Shown: positions 24,641 to 37,027, counted from the first letter of the stretch. The stretch: DNA of 64,000 bases from Dastarcus helophoroides (GCA_028583605.1 CM053334.1:22060368-22124367); one strand, 5' to 3'. Numbers and translations: made by a program. Notes: generated by a model not told the origin, from the sequence alone.

Positions 24641-24763
24641 CTGACGCGTTTCGACAGCCAAGCTACCATTTTCAAAGAGATACTTAATCTTTCTTGGTTT
24701 CAGGGGACAAGATTTGTATTTCAATTTTTGAAGATAACCAAGGACCAGTCCGTTTTACCAACA
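24581..24763. mobile_element. Hammerhead-like retroposon with inverted second arm (fold-back form)
   Basis: A minus-strand copy (arm then ribozyme-like centre, 24581-24684) continues without gap into a plus-strand arm (24685-24763) that starts AATCTTTCTTGGTTTCAGGG and ends ACCAGTCCGTTTTACC. The arms are complementary, so the element could fold back with the ribozyme-like part in the loop. The centre is mutated (GAAAATG for GAAGATG). Confidence 0.75.
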
Positions 24764-24769
24764 AAAAAA

Positions 24770-26450
24770 AAATAATGAACCTTCAAGACTTTGTGACTTC
24801 TAAACGAATTGACCAAAGGACGAAGAATCTGCTCATAAACGACCAAAAACCCGTTTTTGTATCATCTCGTATCATCTCATCCACATTCCCATTTGAAACA
24901 TTTTGGGGGATGACACCCTCCTCTAGGGGGGTAAAATTTGGGCCATGAACCAAAATCAATTTTGGTATTTTTTCAACAAGATCTTTTCTTGGTAGTTATG
25001 ACGAACGCTCCTGGACGGTACGTTTTCGATGTCTACGACATGTAGACATTCTAGAGAGGTCTTGAACGCATATCCGCGTATAAGTCGTTTGATTCCGCTG
25101 CAACAGCTTTGAAAAACCTAGCGATGTCATTTAAAGGGGTCCATACACTCTACGACTAGTTAACCAGTTCAGTATTACACAGTTTACCCAATTTTTAAAG
25201 GTGATTCGAGTCGATTTAGTTTAAGGTTTGCTTCGATGCCGTCTTTTGAAAGTCCAACAATCCGGACAACTTAATAGATACAAGATATACTTTTTCAGGG
25301 TTTGGATCGTGTCAAAGAACTAGGACGTTTCGCCCAGGTTATCACAACCTAAGAGATACTAACATTGTTTAAATTTTTGCATAAAACCAAGAACTTTTGG
25401 ATCTTCGATATTTAAATATTTCCTCGTATAAAAGCGAAACGAAGCGAACAATATGAAATAGCATTATTCGTTCATAGATCATATATGAGTCGTCTCAAAG
25501 GTACGTAATGGCGCAGAAACGTAACGTCGGAAAGGGAGTTAGACGTATTTGAAACACATTCGCGCCTTAGGTGTCTCACAATTGACATTATTTTGCAATA
25601 AATTACACAAAATCGTACCCCTGACGAGTATATATGCGAAAAATATAAGGGTAAGGGGATACCCTTAGACGGTTTTGCATGTGAAAGGTGACAAATACAA
25701 CGTTTGAGTGCTATATTGTTCGGAATTGGGGTTATTTCTTTTCTTTTCCACTTTCGCAGCGTTGAATATTTGTATTTTTGATTTACTAGCAAATTTAAAT
25801 TCGAAACGCTCCTTCTTAGATCGCTAGATGAAACACGCGAATGGCAGTCGAAACAATTTGTAATTTACGCGTCGATTGACGAAACGAACGAACTGAAAAT
25901 TTTTTCAATTAAATGTTCTGCAATGAAACAGTCGAACGTTGAACGTTGAAAGTATTTGCAACTAACAACCATCGACGAAAAGTTATGAAATGAAATTTTG
26001 CTTCAATTAGTATAAAGCAAACATGTTCCTGGTAAGATGATGGTCAGTTACACTAAATGGAATTCACTACTTTATGGCTGACTATAAGTTGGACATGTTT
26101 GCAGCGACGTACCATTGTGAAACCGATCTAGGGTTGTTGGTTGTAAATATTTTCTACTGTAACATGTCCGACTGTTTCATCGATGAACATTTAATTGTCA
26201 TTATTTTTTAGATACGCTCAAATGCATGTTACATCGAGGGCGCTTGTATTTAATGGATACAAATTCCTTCGCTACTAATGACCTTTGTGACTTTAGTTAC
26301 ATCGCACATAACCTGGTCAGAACTGGAAAGTTACCTATAACAAATTTCTTTTATTTCATAGGCAACTTCGACCTACTATTTTACGTGGTTATTTTGTACA
26401 GTAATTAGTATTTTGTACTAAATCAAGCTTTAAAGGTGTTTGAATAATTA
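24770..26450. other. Intergenic DNA, no gene recognised
   Basis: Normal-complexity AT-rich DNA. The longest ORF is 106 codons on the minus strand (25472-25792), with no recognisable domain and no supporting splice context. A short inverted pair GCAAACATGTTCC and GGACATGTTTGC lies at about 26017-26104. Possibly old transposon debris. Confidence 0.35.
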
Positions 26451-26960
26451 AGTTTTATGCAGTAGAAAAGGGGCTTAATGGCCGGTTTTAATTTCGAAGG
26501 AGAGTGTCGGCAAAAAATCTATTCGGAACCATATTGATATGCGCCGTTATCCTTGATTAAAAACAGAAAAAAAATCCCCTGATAAATTTAATTCTCAAGA
26601 AAAGGAGCGTTCGTCTCCTCGGAGCGGCCGTAAAGATAGTGGATGATTTTAATTAGATATTTAATTGCCGAAGCCGGGAAAAAATTGTCGTTTGCTCATT
26701 TCGACTCTGCGCGTTTTTCTCCCGACTTAACTACGTGTAAATTGCTGTAGTAATAGTCGGGGCTAAATTAAAATCAAATGATTAATTTAACGGAGGCTGC
26801 AATTGCAGCTTCATCAAGTTAACTGTGACGATTCCCGAACGACGCGTTCGTCCGCCTCGGCCACCTCTGATTAAAAACATCGTCGCCCTCTTATCGCCTT
26901 CTTAATGTACCCCAGATAGGCGCACAATTAACAGGTGACGGACTGCCGATCGTTATAGAG
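26451..26960. other. Non-repetitive island, candidate regulatory DNA
   Basis: GC-richer, normal-complexity sequence with TTTAATTAGATATTTAATTG, GATTAATTTAACGG and GCTGCAATTGCAGC. No ORF of note. The mix of homeodomain-like sites and balanced composition inside a repeat desert suggests conserved noncoding DNA. This is inference only. Confidence 0.35.
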
Positions 26961-28090
26961 GAGAGACCCCTTTAACTTTGTGCAATTTCACTTTAAATTT
27001 AACACCGACGCCCCAATATTACTTTGACGTTTTACTCTTAACTTTATCAGTTGTTGAATATTTCGATTTTCTGCAGCAAGACAACTTTGATGTACTGCTA
27101 GCAAGACAAAAAAAAAATTAGAACAAAACCTAAAAGATAAAGTGAAAACTGGCAACCAAAGATTACGATTAAAATTAGATTTATAGAACATCTAACTGGT
27201 TCTTACACGTATTTTTCAGGTTATTTTTAACACAACTTTGGCTTTTACTACAAAGTTTTTCGCAAAACGTTCGTATTTTACATTTTTTCTTAAAACTCTT
27301 CTTCTGTAGTACCCGATTTCGTATAAAGCTGGTGGTATTGTACTGCCTTTGGCAAAATTCCTTTCACATTCAAGTCTGATTTGATGCGATGGTTTTTTCA
27401 AAAAGAAATTGAAAAAAGATTTTAAATTAGGCAAAATAAAATTCGAAAACTCGTAAAATTTTCAATTTACTCCCTCAACTTCCACTCCAATTTCAAATAT
27501 ACCACTTTTTTCTCCAAAATTCCAAAACGAAATACGAAAAAAATGTTTGTTTTTTTTTAAAATGTTGATACTCAAAATTACGATTTTTCCCCAAAATTTC
27601 GATTATAGTTTCAAATTTTCGATTCTTTCCGAAATTTCAATTTTGGAAACTTGAAAAACTTAAGTTCAACTCGTAATTAGAGGGAAGAAATGAAAATTGT
27701 TTTTTCAAAATTAAACTGAATATGAAACTTTGAGCAAGCCTTAATTTTAAATCGAAGTATAAATTATGAATTAAAAATCAAAATGAGAAGAATCTTTCTC
27801 AGGATGTAAACTTAAATCCGTAATTTCGAAATGTTGCTTTTTCTAAAAATGTCCGAGTAAAAAGTAGAATAGTTTAATCCAATTTGACTAAAGTGCCAAG
27901 TTTGACAAAAGAAATGCTAAAAAGCCCTAATTTTTTTTTCGAAATTTCATGCTTAAATTTGATTTTTATTTTTATAAATTTTGATTCTCTCCCAAAATGT
28001 GAGCTTTTTTCTCGAAATAAAAGTTGAAGTTTAATTTTGAAACACAAAAATTCGGTTTATTCTTCATGGTGAACTCTTATTGACCGGAAA
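26961..28090. other. AT-rich intergenic DNA with mixed-orientation low-complexity repeats
   Basis: Short ORFs of 60-70 codons at 26988-27434 have no recognisable domain. From about 27450 the sequence grades into TCCAAAATTTCGA-type repeats in mixed orientation. No gene called. Confidence 0.4.
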
Positions 28091-28096
28091 TATTAT

Positions 28097-28448
28097 GTTT
28101 ATTAATTTTATTTTATATTTCTTCGGCCCAGTTTGGAAATATTTAAATTTTTATTGTTTGTTGACAATATTCTAAACAGTTTTTGAAATATGACTACGTG
28201 ATATTTAAATTTATTTAAAAAAACGAAATTTTTTCATATTTAATTTTGGTCTTCTATTCTTTATTATTCATATTCTATGTAAAATAAACTAACCTCTTAT
28301 TTTGTCAACTGTCATGAGGTGACGTTTTAAATAAATTTAAATATCACGTAGTCATATTTCAAAAACTGTTTAGAATATTGTCAACAAACAATAAAAATTT
28401 AAATATTTCCAAACTGGGTCGAAGAAGTGTTAAATAAAACTAATAAAC
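28097..28448. repeat. Fold-back element copy B, about 124-bp arms
   Basis: The left arm 28097-28220 and right arm 28325-28448 are near-perfect inverted repeats around a loop of about 104 nt. For example ACTACGTGATATTTAAATTT faces its complement, and CAGTTTGGAAATATTTAAAT faces ATTTAAATATTTCCAAACTG. No ORF. A diverged relative lies at 18910-19128, so this is a dispersed family. Confidence 0.88.
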
Positions 28449-28757
28449 AAAAATTCGGCCTTCAATTTTAATTAAAAAACATTTAAAAATAAATAAAGTC
28501 GAAATTTTGGGAGTGTAATTTTGGATTTTTTCTTAAAGGTTTAAAAAACTTTAACCTTGAAATGTCGCATTTTTCCTCGAATATTCGACTTTAATATCAA
28601 TACTTCGATATAAAAGTCAAAATATTTGTAAATAAATTCTAAATTTTTATATTTTTTTATTATACTACATAAAATAAAATTAGACTTTTTTAAATTTAGA
28701 GTTCTTTTCTCTAAAGGTGAGTTTATTCTCAAAATTCTTTCTAATGCACCGAATAAC

Positions 28758-28908
28758 AGGTTTGAAGATTTATTAGATTCGAAGTTTGGAAATCAAAGAC
28801 CGGTTTCGATCTTGTTAGATCTCGGCAGTTTAGTATACTGACGAGACTTGACAAGATCAAAACCGATCTTTGGTTTCCAAACTTCGAATCTATTAAATGT
28901 TCAAACCT
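28758..28908. repeat. Second fold-back repeat, 58-bp arms
   Basis: The left arm 28758-28815 (AGGTTTGAAGATTTATTAGA..., ending GATCTTGT) is complementary, with a few mismatches, to the right arm 28851-28908. A 35-nt spacer contains TAGTATACTGACGAG. The right arm continues into the dispersed repeat also found at 20375-20560. Confidence 0.8.
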
Positions 28909-29060
28909 ATTGGTCTGTGCATTAGAATCCTTGTCTTCTGGGAACTTTCCTAGTGAGCAACCGCTTTGCTAGATGGCAGTGTTTCAACTGTTGGTAGTTC
29001 AGCTCCGAATACGCCTAGAGGGCTGCATGAATTTGCAGTCTAGGTTGTATTCTACTTGCA
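28870..29060 (+). repeat. Dispersed repeat related to 20375-20560
   Basis: Shares the ordered blocks TGGTTTCCAAAC, TGCATTAGAATC, GAGCAACCGCTTTGCTAG, GTTGGTAGTT and AGAGGGCTGCAT with the other copy. Noncoding and of unknown origin. Confidence 0.7.
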
Positions 29061-29085
29061 TACGTCAAAATTCTTTGTTTAAACT

Positions 29086-29101
29086 TCTCCCTCTCCCTCT
29101 T

Positions 29102-29135
<34 letters not shown>
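29086..29135. repeat. (CT)n microsatellite
   Basis: Pyrimidine run ending in about sixteen CT units. Confidence 0.9.
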
Positions 29136-29138
<3 letters not shown>

Positions 29139-29139
29139 A

Positions 29140-30600
29140 TTTGGGGCAAGAAGTTGAAATTAAAAAAAAATCGAAACCTTAAAGGAATCGAAAGTCGAAA
29201 AGTCAAAATGTTCATAAAGCGGAATAAATTCGAGATTACCTAAGAAAGTCAAACTTTGATGTAAAAAGAGTGGAACTTTTATAATAAAGTCAAGATTTTG
29301 AGAGATAAGCACGAATTTTGAGAAAAAAAATTAAAATTTCGAAAAAAAAAACGAATTTTGAAGGAAAGTCGAAATTTCGATAAAGTAGAGAATTTCGCAG
29401 AAAAAGTCAAATTTTGAGAAAAGAAGTCGAAATTTCACGAGAAGGATCGATATTTTAATTAAAAAAAGTTGTAAATAAATTTTAATTTTTCCAGAGAAAG
29501 TCGGGTTTCGAGAATAAAATCGAAATTTTGAAAAAAAAAGATGCACATTGAAAAAAATAGTTTACATTTCCAGAAAAGGACGAAATTTGACGAAATGTAG
29601 AGAATTTCGCAGAAAAAGTCAAATTTTAAGAAAAGAAGTCGAAATTTCAAGAGAAGGATCAATACTTTAATTAAAAAAGTTGTAAATAAATTCTAATTTT
29701 TCCAGAGAAAGTCGGATTTCGAGAATAAAGTCGAAATTTTGAAAAAAAAAGTTGCATATTGAAAAAAATAGTTAAAATTTCTAGAAAAGGACGAAATTTA
29801 ATAAAAAGTTGACATTTCAATGAAAAAATAGAAATTTTGCGAAAATGGTCAAATCTTAAGACAAAAAGTCGAAATTTCGAGGAAATAATAAATTTTGGTA
29901 AAAAATGGTTTCTAAAAAAACAAAAAATCGAATTTTGGTGTAAAACTAAGTTAAATTACGAGACAAATAGTCGAAATTATAAAAAAATTCAAAGGTCAGA
30001 GAAAGTCGAATTTGAAGCAAAAAGGTTAAGGCTGAAAAAAAAATAACATTTCAAAGAAAAAATCAAAAACTCCAGAAGCGTAGAATAGAATTTCGGAATC
30101 AAATGTCGAAAATTTCGAAAAACATAGTACGAATGTCGGCATCAAAAACGAAAATTCAAAAAAAATAAATTTTCAAAAAGACGATTGAAATTTCGTGAAA
30201 GTCGAAATCTGGGAAAAATTTAAAGTTTCTCTGAAAAGGGCAAACTTCTTGGATCCAGAGAATAGACCCAAAATTTCGAAAAAAGGACGGATTCTGAAAA
30301 AAAAAGTGGAAATTTCGACAAATCGAAATTTCAAAAAAAAAAGTCGAAAGTGAGAGGGCGACGAACGCATTACCCCGTCCCCCTTGTTCCAATTTTGAAA
30401 TTTCGAAATGTTGAGAAGAAAGACAGATTTTCTATAAAGATGGATCAGAATTATTACCTCTTTTCAAATATGGGAATTCAAACAATATATTTTTCAAATT
30501 TTCCTAGTAAATATTACACAGTTTTTATCCAAAGATCGATCAAATTTCGAGAAAACGTTTTTTGAACGAGCACCATTTTTTTGAGGTAAAAAAATCTTAT
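29140..30600. repeat. A-rich degenerate repeat block
   Basis: GTCGAAATTTTGAGAAAAA-type sequence. It contains a tandem duplication with a unit of about 205 bp: GTAGAGAATTTCGCAGAAAA occurs at about 29389 and 29596, and TAAAAAAGTTGTAAATAAAT follows in both. The sequence near 30350 (GAGAGGGCGACGAACGC) resembles the 11321 and 11979 copies of the 655-bp unit. Confidence 0.78.
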
Positions 30601-30627
30601 AAAAATCGTGGAAGTATAAGTAATTTT

Positions 30628-30830
30628 GGTCCTTGGCTATCTTCAAAAATTGAAATTAACAATCTTGTCCCCTGAAACCAAGGAAGATTAAGTATCTCTT
30701 TAAAGATGATAGCTTGGCTATCGAAACGCGTTAGAGCAACCTCTGTTGTGTTTCTTAATCTTTTTTGGTTTCAGGGGACAAGATTTGTATTTCAATTTTT
30801 AAAGATAACAAAGGACAGGTCCGTTCCACA
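30628..30830 (+). mobile_element. Hammerhead-like retroposon flanked by both inverted arms
   Basis: Most complete fold-back form. The left arm 30628-30691 (GGTCCTTGGCTATCTTCAAA ... CCCCTGAAACCAAGGAAGAT) is the complement of the right arm 30758-30826. Between them sits the ribozyme-like segment (GATAGCTTGGCTATCGAAAC, GCGTTAGAGCAACC). The core strand is UUUAAAGA, so it should be inactive. Either the family has a true two-armed form, or this is an inverted 5' duplication such as twin priming produces. Confidence 0.8.
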
Positions 30831-30834
30831 AAAA

Positions 30835-32040
30835 AAACATTTTTATCATTCTGATTTTCCTCTCTTCTTTTAAAATTGATGACATTATGACATAGATTAC
30901 TGTGAAAGAATTCTGAAGCTAAAAAAAAAGCTTGCAGTACTTGTTCAGTTGTTTGAGCTGTGACATTTGGATTTTGTGCTCGTCTTTGTAGAAAATTTAG
31001 CAACTGATAGGAAAATCCAATTCCGATATTCATAATTCGCAAGACATCTCCGCCGATAGTATGGATTATTAACAGATGTATGGCGAGATGATTAATTTTC
31101 ATAAAGTCATTACGCGGCGATGTCATTTATTCATGGCACACCCCGATCGCGTGTTCGGAATCAATGGCAGCTAATATCGCAATATTGTCTCTCCAATTAT
31201 CTTACCCGTCCCGTTTGTTATTAGAATTTAAGATTTCTGTCAATATTTGACTCCAATTCCGGTAATGGAACATTACGAGATTGCCTTATCAAGTTTTCAT
31301 TTCGAAAACCCTTCGACTTTCATTTCTAATTCCGCTAATCTTTTCCATTAATCATTCGAGTTGACTCGGAATCGAGCTAATAGAGCTTATTAATTTTCGG
31401 GAAAAATTATCAAGCCAGCGCGCCATACATGGAAAGGGCATTTATTTCGGGGGCCGATGCACGACCGATTGATTATTCAGATTAGAGCTTTAACAATTAA
31501 TTATGGCTTTGAATTGTCCCCAAGTATTTATCATTATTGAAATTTAATCTGACGACGTCCCAATAGCATTCGAATAAACTTCAAAGTGTCCCGTAATTTT
31601 TTTAATATCCGTCATGAAATAAAGTAGCTCATAGCAGTAAACCTTGACTCAAGTAGAGTCCACTTTCTTAATTAGTTTACGATACGCGAGTGCCATGTTA
31701 ACTCGATTATCCAATCAGCTTAAATAAGGCGTCGGAACGCAGATCTTTCTCTCAGGGCGTATTTCGCAGGAATCTAAAGGTGGCCGCATATCTCCCTCGG
31801 GATGTGCGATTGCGACTAGTGTCCGTTGTTAACAATCAACATGTTGCCGGCCATTGTGTGCCCTAACCGGCTTCATCGGTTTAATTGCACATCTCGGCCT
31901 GTAATCTTCAATAAAAGATATTTTGGTTTTATAAAAAAAATGAGTCGGAGTAAATTGCAACAAAAGACCAAGCTGACTGAGCTGCCCCCCCCCCGGTTCA
32001 TGCAGCAAACCGCATTTATTCATAAAATTTGACATCTTTC
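30835..32040. other. Non-repetitive island, candidate regulatory DNA
   Basis: Over 1 kb of normal-complexity sequence with repeated homeodomain-type sites (GATTGATTATTCAGATTAGA, CAATTAATTATGG, TTAATTAGTTTA). No credible ORF beyond ~68 codons; the 123-codon minus ORF (30755-31126) runs out of the retroposon arm. It ends with a C9 run at about 31986. Likely noncoding regulatory sequence, by inference. Confidence 0.35.
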
Positions 32041-34330
32041 ATCAAACACGACTTTGTCAAATTTTGAATTTTTGTTTAGAAGTTCGTCGTTTTTCTTTTA
32101 AATTTCGCCATTTCTCGAAATTCTACTTTTCCTGAAAATTTCGACTTTTTCCAATTCTGCAAATTTCAGCTTGTTTTTTAAAATTTGGGCCTTTTTCTCG
32201 GAATCTGGTTAATATTCTGATAAAAAGTGTATTTTTTGGAAATTAAAAGTTTTTGTTTTAAAAATTGGAAATTAAAAATTTCAACTCTTTTTAATCTGAA
32301 TTTCTGGAAGTTGCAACTTGTTTGTCAAAATTGCGACGTATTTTGTTTATTGGACATTTTTTGACGCCACATTGAGGCAAGGAAGATCGCCTGTGTCCCT
32401 CCGAGTCAAACGGTCAAGAAAAATTAAATATTTAACCAGGAAATTTCGATTTTTTCTTGAAATTTCGACTTTTTGAAATTTGCTTGTTTTTCTAAATTTT
32501 GATTGAATCTAACTTTTTCTGGGAAACTTCAAATTTTCACCAAGATTAAACTCTTTTTCTCAGAATTAGATTTATTTCGTGAAATTTCGATTATTTTCTC
32601 GTAATTTCGTCTTTTTCTTGGCGTTTTAACTATCTTTATTTCAAAATTTCGCCTTTTGTTCTTAAAATTTGACCTAAGCTTGCCTATTTCGTGAAATTTT
32701 GATTTTTATCTCAAAACCTGATATTTAATATTTTCTAGAAGTTTAGGGTTTTTTTTTCAAACTGTTGACTCTTTTCTAAAACAGTATTGTCACATCAATC
32801 TGCTATAAGAGAAAGGTCTTTTTCCATAAACATATAAACCTATAATAATAAAAATTCGTAAATGTGACTTTATACCTCTTTACTGCCATTTTCGCCTATT
32901 TTATTTGGCATTTATGGCGCCAAAAATTAACTTTTTAATGCCACAACTTTCGGGCTCTAATTATAAATTTTCAATTTGGTTCCAGACTTGTCGATCTTCT
33001 CCAAAAAAAATAATTTTTCTCTCGATATTCTAGTCAAAGATTTTACTTTCACACAAAAAGAATAAACTTAAAAAAAATATATTTTAGCCGCAAACTTCGA
33101 AATTTTGTATTTTCGACTTTTTGAAAAATTCGTCTTTTTCTAAAAATATCGGTTTTCTTTTCAAGAATTTGACTTAAAATTACAAATTGTTAAAATTTTG
33201 AACAAATTGCATAAAACAAATTCAGGAAAATTTTTATTTTAGCCGCAAACTTCGAAATTCTGTATTTTCGACATTTTGAAAAATTCGTTTATTTCTAAAA
33301 ATATCGATTTTCTTTTCAAAAATTTGGCTTAAAATTACGAATTCTTCAGATTTTAAACAAATTGCATAAAACAAATTCAGGAAAATTTTGATTTTAGCCG
33401 CAAACTTCGAAATTTTGTATTTTCAACTATTTGAAAAATTCGTCTATTTCTAAAAATATCGATTTTCTTTTCAAGAATTTGACTTAAAATTACGAATTGT
33501 TGAAATTTTGAACAAATTGCATAAAATGAATTTAGGAAAATTTTTATTTTAGCCGCAAATTTCGAACTTTGTAATTTCGACTTTTTGAAAAATTCGTCTA
33601 TTTCTAAAAATATCGATTTTCTTTTTAAGAATTTGACTAAAAATTACGAATTCTTGAAATTTTGAACAAATTGCATAAAACGAATTCAGGAAAATTTTCA
33701 TTTTAGCCGCAAACTTCGAAATTTTGTATTTTCGACTTTTTGATAAATTCGCCTTTTTCTAAAAATTGCAATATCGATATTTTTCAAAGCGTGTTTTGTT
33801 AATTATGAGTTTTTTTTATGAATTTCTTTTTTAATTCAATTTGTCCGAAATTCATCTCTTTATCCAAATTTTGACTTTTATCTCAAAATTCGATATTTTC
33901 TGCTTCTGGATATTTCCATTTAAAATTAATGTTTTCCAAAAACTTCGACTTTTTCAAATTCGTTTACTTCTCTATAACTGATTTGAAATTTTAATAGAAT
34001 TTCAAAAATCTGAGAATAATATTTTTAGGAAATTTTGAGAAAAAGATTTCTTGGAAATTTTAAGATTGTGGCAAAATTTAAATAAAGTAAAAATTTTGAA
34101 AGACATATTTGATTTGATCTGGAAATCACCTCCTTTATTTCACAAAAATTGACTTTCCTTCGTATTTTTTCCACTTTTTCGAATATGCCACATTTCTACA
34201 TTACTTGAAGTTCTCCGAAAGGTTTATTCTTAAAGTTTGGCTCTTTTTCGACATTTTGAACTTAATTTGGAAATTCAATCTACCCAGTTTGTGTAGTTTT
34301 TAAGTGAAAGACACATTAGTCAGCTGAAAA
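32041..34330. repeat. T-rich degenerate repeat block
   Basis: TTTTCTCGAAATTTCGACTTTTT-like sequence, interrupted at about 32340-32420 by a GC-richer piece (GGCAAGGAAGATCGCCTG). It contains a regular 155-bp tandem array. No coding signal. Confidence 0.75.
33086..33765 (+). repeat. Tandem array, monomer 155 bp, about 4.4 copies
   Basis: The anchor AGCCGCAAAC occurs at 33086, 33241, 33396, 33551 and 33705 (spacings 155, 155, 155, 154). Monomers share GAATTTGACTTAAAATTACG and AATTGCATAAAACAAATTCA. Divergence is low, so the array is young relative to the surrounding block. Confidence 0.92.
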
Positions 34331-36850
34331 GTTTTCTTTTTTGCCCATGAATTTTTCAGAATGGTTATTGCCCCCTTCCCCCTTTGAAGGAAATTCTACC
34401 TACGCCCATGTCTAAGTGGCGTGTGCAGAGTTTTGTTAATGAAGAAACTGACCGAAAAAAAAAGATTAATTTAAACTTTTGCTTCCAACTAATTACATTT
34501 TAAATGCGTTAGCATCCAAAAAGCATTAGCATTCAAAAAGAAATATTTTTTGTTGTCTTTCGATTAGCCGAAATGTGGGATTTAAATTCGCAACTTCAAA
34601 ACAAAAGTTAAATTTGGAGAAGATGATGGAAATGTTTGTCCAAATTTATTTTAAAGAAATCCAGATTTTCTTTCAAGTTAAACTTTGAACATTATTTCTT
34701 TAATGTTCAATTTGGTTTCTGGACCCTTTTAATTTTTGAATTTTTTTATTTAAATTTGGATCTTTACTTAAAATTACAATTAAAGTTCTAAATAAAAAAA
34801 CAACAAAAGCTCCAACGTTAAACTCAAGATTTATGTTAAAAAATTGCAAAAATTACAAAATGGAACTTGGACAAAAATAAACTTATTTTCCTGTGGTTTT
34901 CTTTGGATTTTCAACATTTAAAGAAAATCGAAAATTTAATAAAATGTAAATTTATTTTTCGAGGCAGACGAAATTTTTAACAAAAAGAACAAATTATCAA
35001 AAAATCGGAATTTCCAAAAAAGTCGAAATTCCGAAAGAAATCAAAATTTTCAAAAATTCAAAATTTTAAAATATGTTCAAATTTTTAAAAATTCAAAATT
35101 TTAAAATATGTTCAAATTTTTTATAAGAATTCAAAATTTCCAGAAAAAGTTGACAAACGTCGAAATTTTTAACTCAATTCTGAAAAGTCCAAATTTTCAG
35201 TGTCAATATTTAGAAAAAGTAGAAATTTTGAAAAAAAATTGTAAGTGGAATTTTTGAGAAAAAAGATGAAATTTTAAAAAATTCGGATTTTTCAAAAATG
35301 AAATTTTGAAAAATTAGAATTTTTCAAAAGTGAAATTTTGAAAATTTCGAAGTTTTCAAAAAAGTGCAAATGTTCAAAAAGTGCAAAAATTGACCTTTTT
35401 TTTAAATAGTCAAATTTTGAGGACAAGATTTAAATGGCAGAAAAAACCAAATTTTCACAAAAGTCGAAATTTTTAACATAATTAAAAATTTCAACAAAAC
35501 TTAAAATTTTTAAAAAAATCTTCAAAAATAAATCCACATCTCCAATCAAAAAATCGATATTATGAGAATGAATCAAAGTGTTGAGAAAAGAAAGTTTTGA
35601 AAACTTAACATATTGAAATGTCTAAATTGTCAAAGAAGTCGAAATTTTCAATAATAAATCGAAACTTTTCAGAAAATATAATTTTCTTTCTGCACAATTT
35701 GGGGAAAAATTTAAAAAAAATTGAAATTCTGAAAAAAGTCGAATATTTGACACAAAGTCCAAGTTTTTGAAAAAAGCCCAATAATAAGTGTTTAAATCAA
35801 TATTTTCAAAAATAAATAAAAATTCGGAAAAAGTTGAATTATAAAAAAGCTTGAATATTTTTGAAAAGTGGTCAAGATATTATAAAAAAAGTAATTTTAT
35901 AAAAAATCAAATTTGCAAGAAAGTCAAGATTTTTTAAACAACTGACATTTTCGCAAGAATTTTCAGTTAGAATTTTAAAATGAGGCCCAACTTTTGAGTA
36001 GTTTCAATTTGTTGGTTTTAATTGTCAATTTTGGTATCTGAATTGTCAAAAAAGGCAACATTTTCTAAAAAAAAGTCAAAATTTGCAGAATATTCGAAAT
36101 TTAAAAAAAAGTATTTTTGTAATTTTTTGAGAAATAGTCGAAAGGGCCGAATTTTTCAAAAAGAGTTCAAATTTTTGGTAGAAGTAAAATTTTTCGAAAA
36201 ATGTTGAAGTTTAGAAAAAAGTCGAAATTTCGACATAAAATGTTCATAAACTTATAATTTTAAAAAGTATACCTATTTTTTTTATTTTTTAAAAGTTTCA
36301 TTTTAAAAAGATCGTTTAATACAGTAAATTAGAATTTCGACAAAAAGTCAAATTTTGAAAAAAAAATGGATTATTTTTAAAAAGTCGAAGCTTTCACTAA
36401 AAGCATGATTAGAAAAAAAGATGAAATTTTATTTAAAAAAACCGAAATTTAAAGGTTTTCAAAAAAAATTAAATTTCGAGAAAAGGTTTAAATTTTAAGA
36501 AAGTCAACATTTTGAAAAGGAAATTTTGAAAAGGGTAACTTTTTGAAATGTCTAAATTTTTAAAAGAATCGAAGTTTTCAATAATGAATTCAAATTTACA
36601 AAATTAACAAATTTAAAATGTCAAATTATTCAAAAAAAAAAAACATTAAACATTAAAAAATAATTTTGAAAAAAATAGACCCTTTCAATAAACACAATGT
36701 TTATACTCTCCCACGCCTTAACAATTTGTACACAAATAAATAAAGATTTTTTTTGAGACACCAAACATTTGCAAAGTTTATTTTCAACTTTATACTTGCA
36801 ATTAAAATGCTTAGATAATTGCAAAAATTAAAATTTTTTAATTCTAAGAG
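34331..36850. repeat. A-rich degenerate repeat block with an unremarkable left edge
   Basis: 34331-34900 is plain AT-rich DNA with no gene. From about 34930 it becomes the common A-rich GTCGAAATTTT-type block. A few direct repeats are visible, for example TTCAAAATTTTAAAATATGTT at about 35056 and 35091. No coding signal. Confidence 0.7.
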
Positions 36851-37027
36851 AAATTGGAGTTTCAACATTGTGGAGGACCGGATGTGGTTCGCAGGCCACT
36901 GTTGCCCATTCCTAGTTTAGAATAATAGTTATTTAAACTTGTATTAAAATTTGGAAATTTTTTTAAATTTGTTAGAACACTTGACATTTAATTCTTCAGC
37001 GCCTGACCTTATTCATTTTAAAAATAT

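Noticed and set aside
30755..31126. 123-codon minus-strand ORF
   Set aside because: Its C-terminal part is the arm of the hammerhead-like retroposon, and the remainder is unrecognised intergenic DNA.
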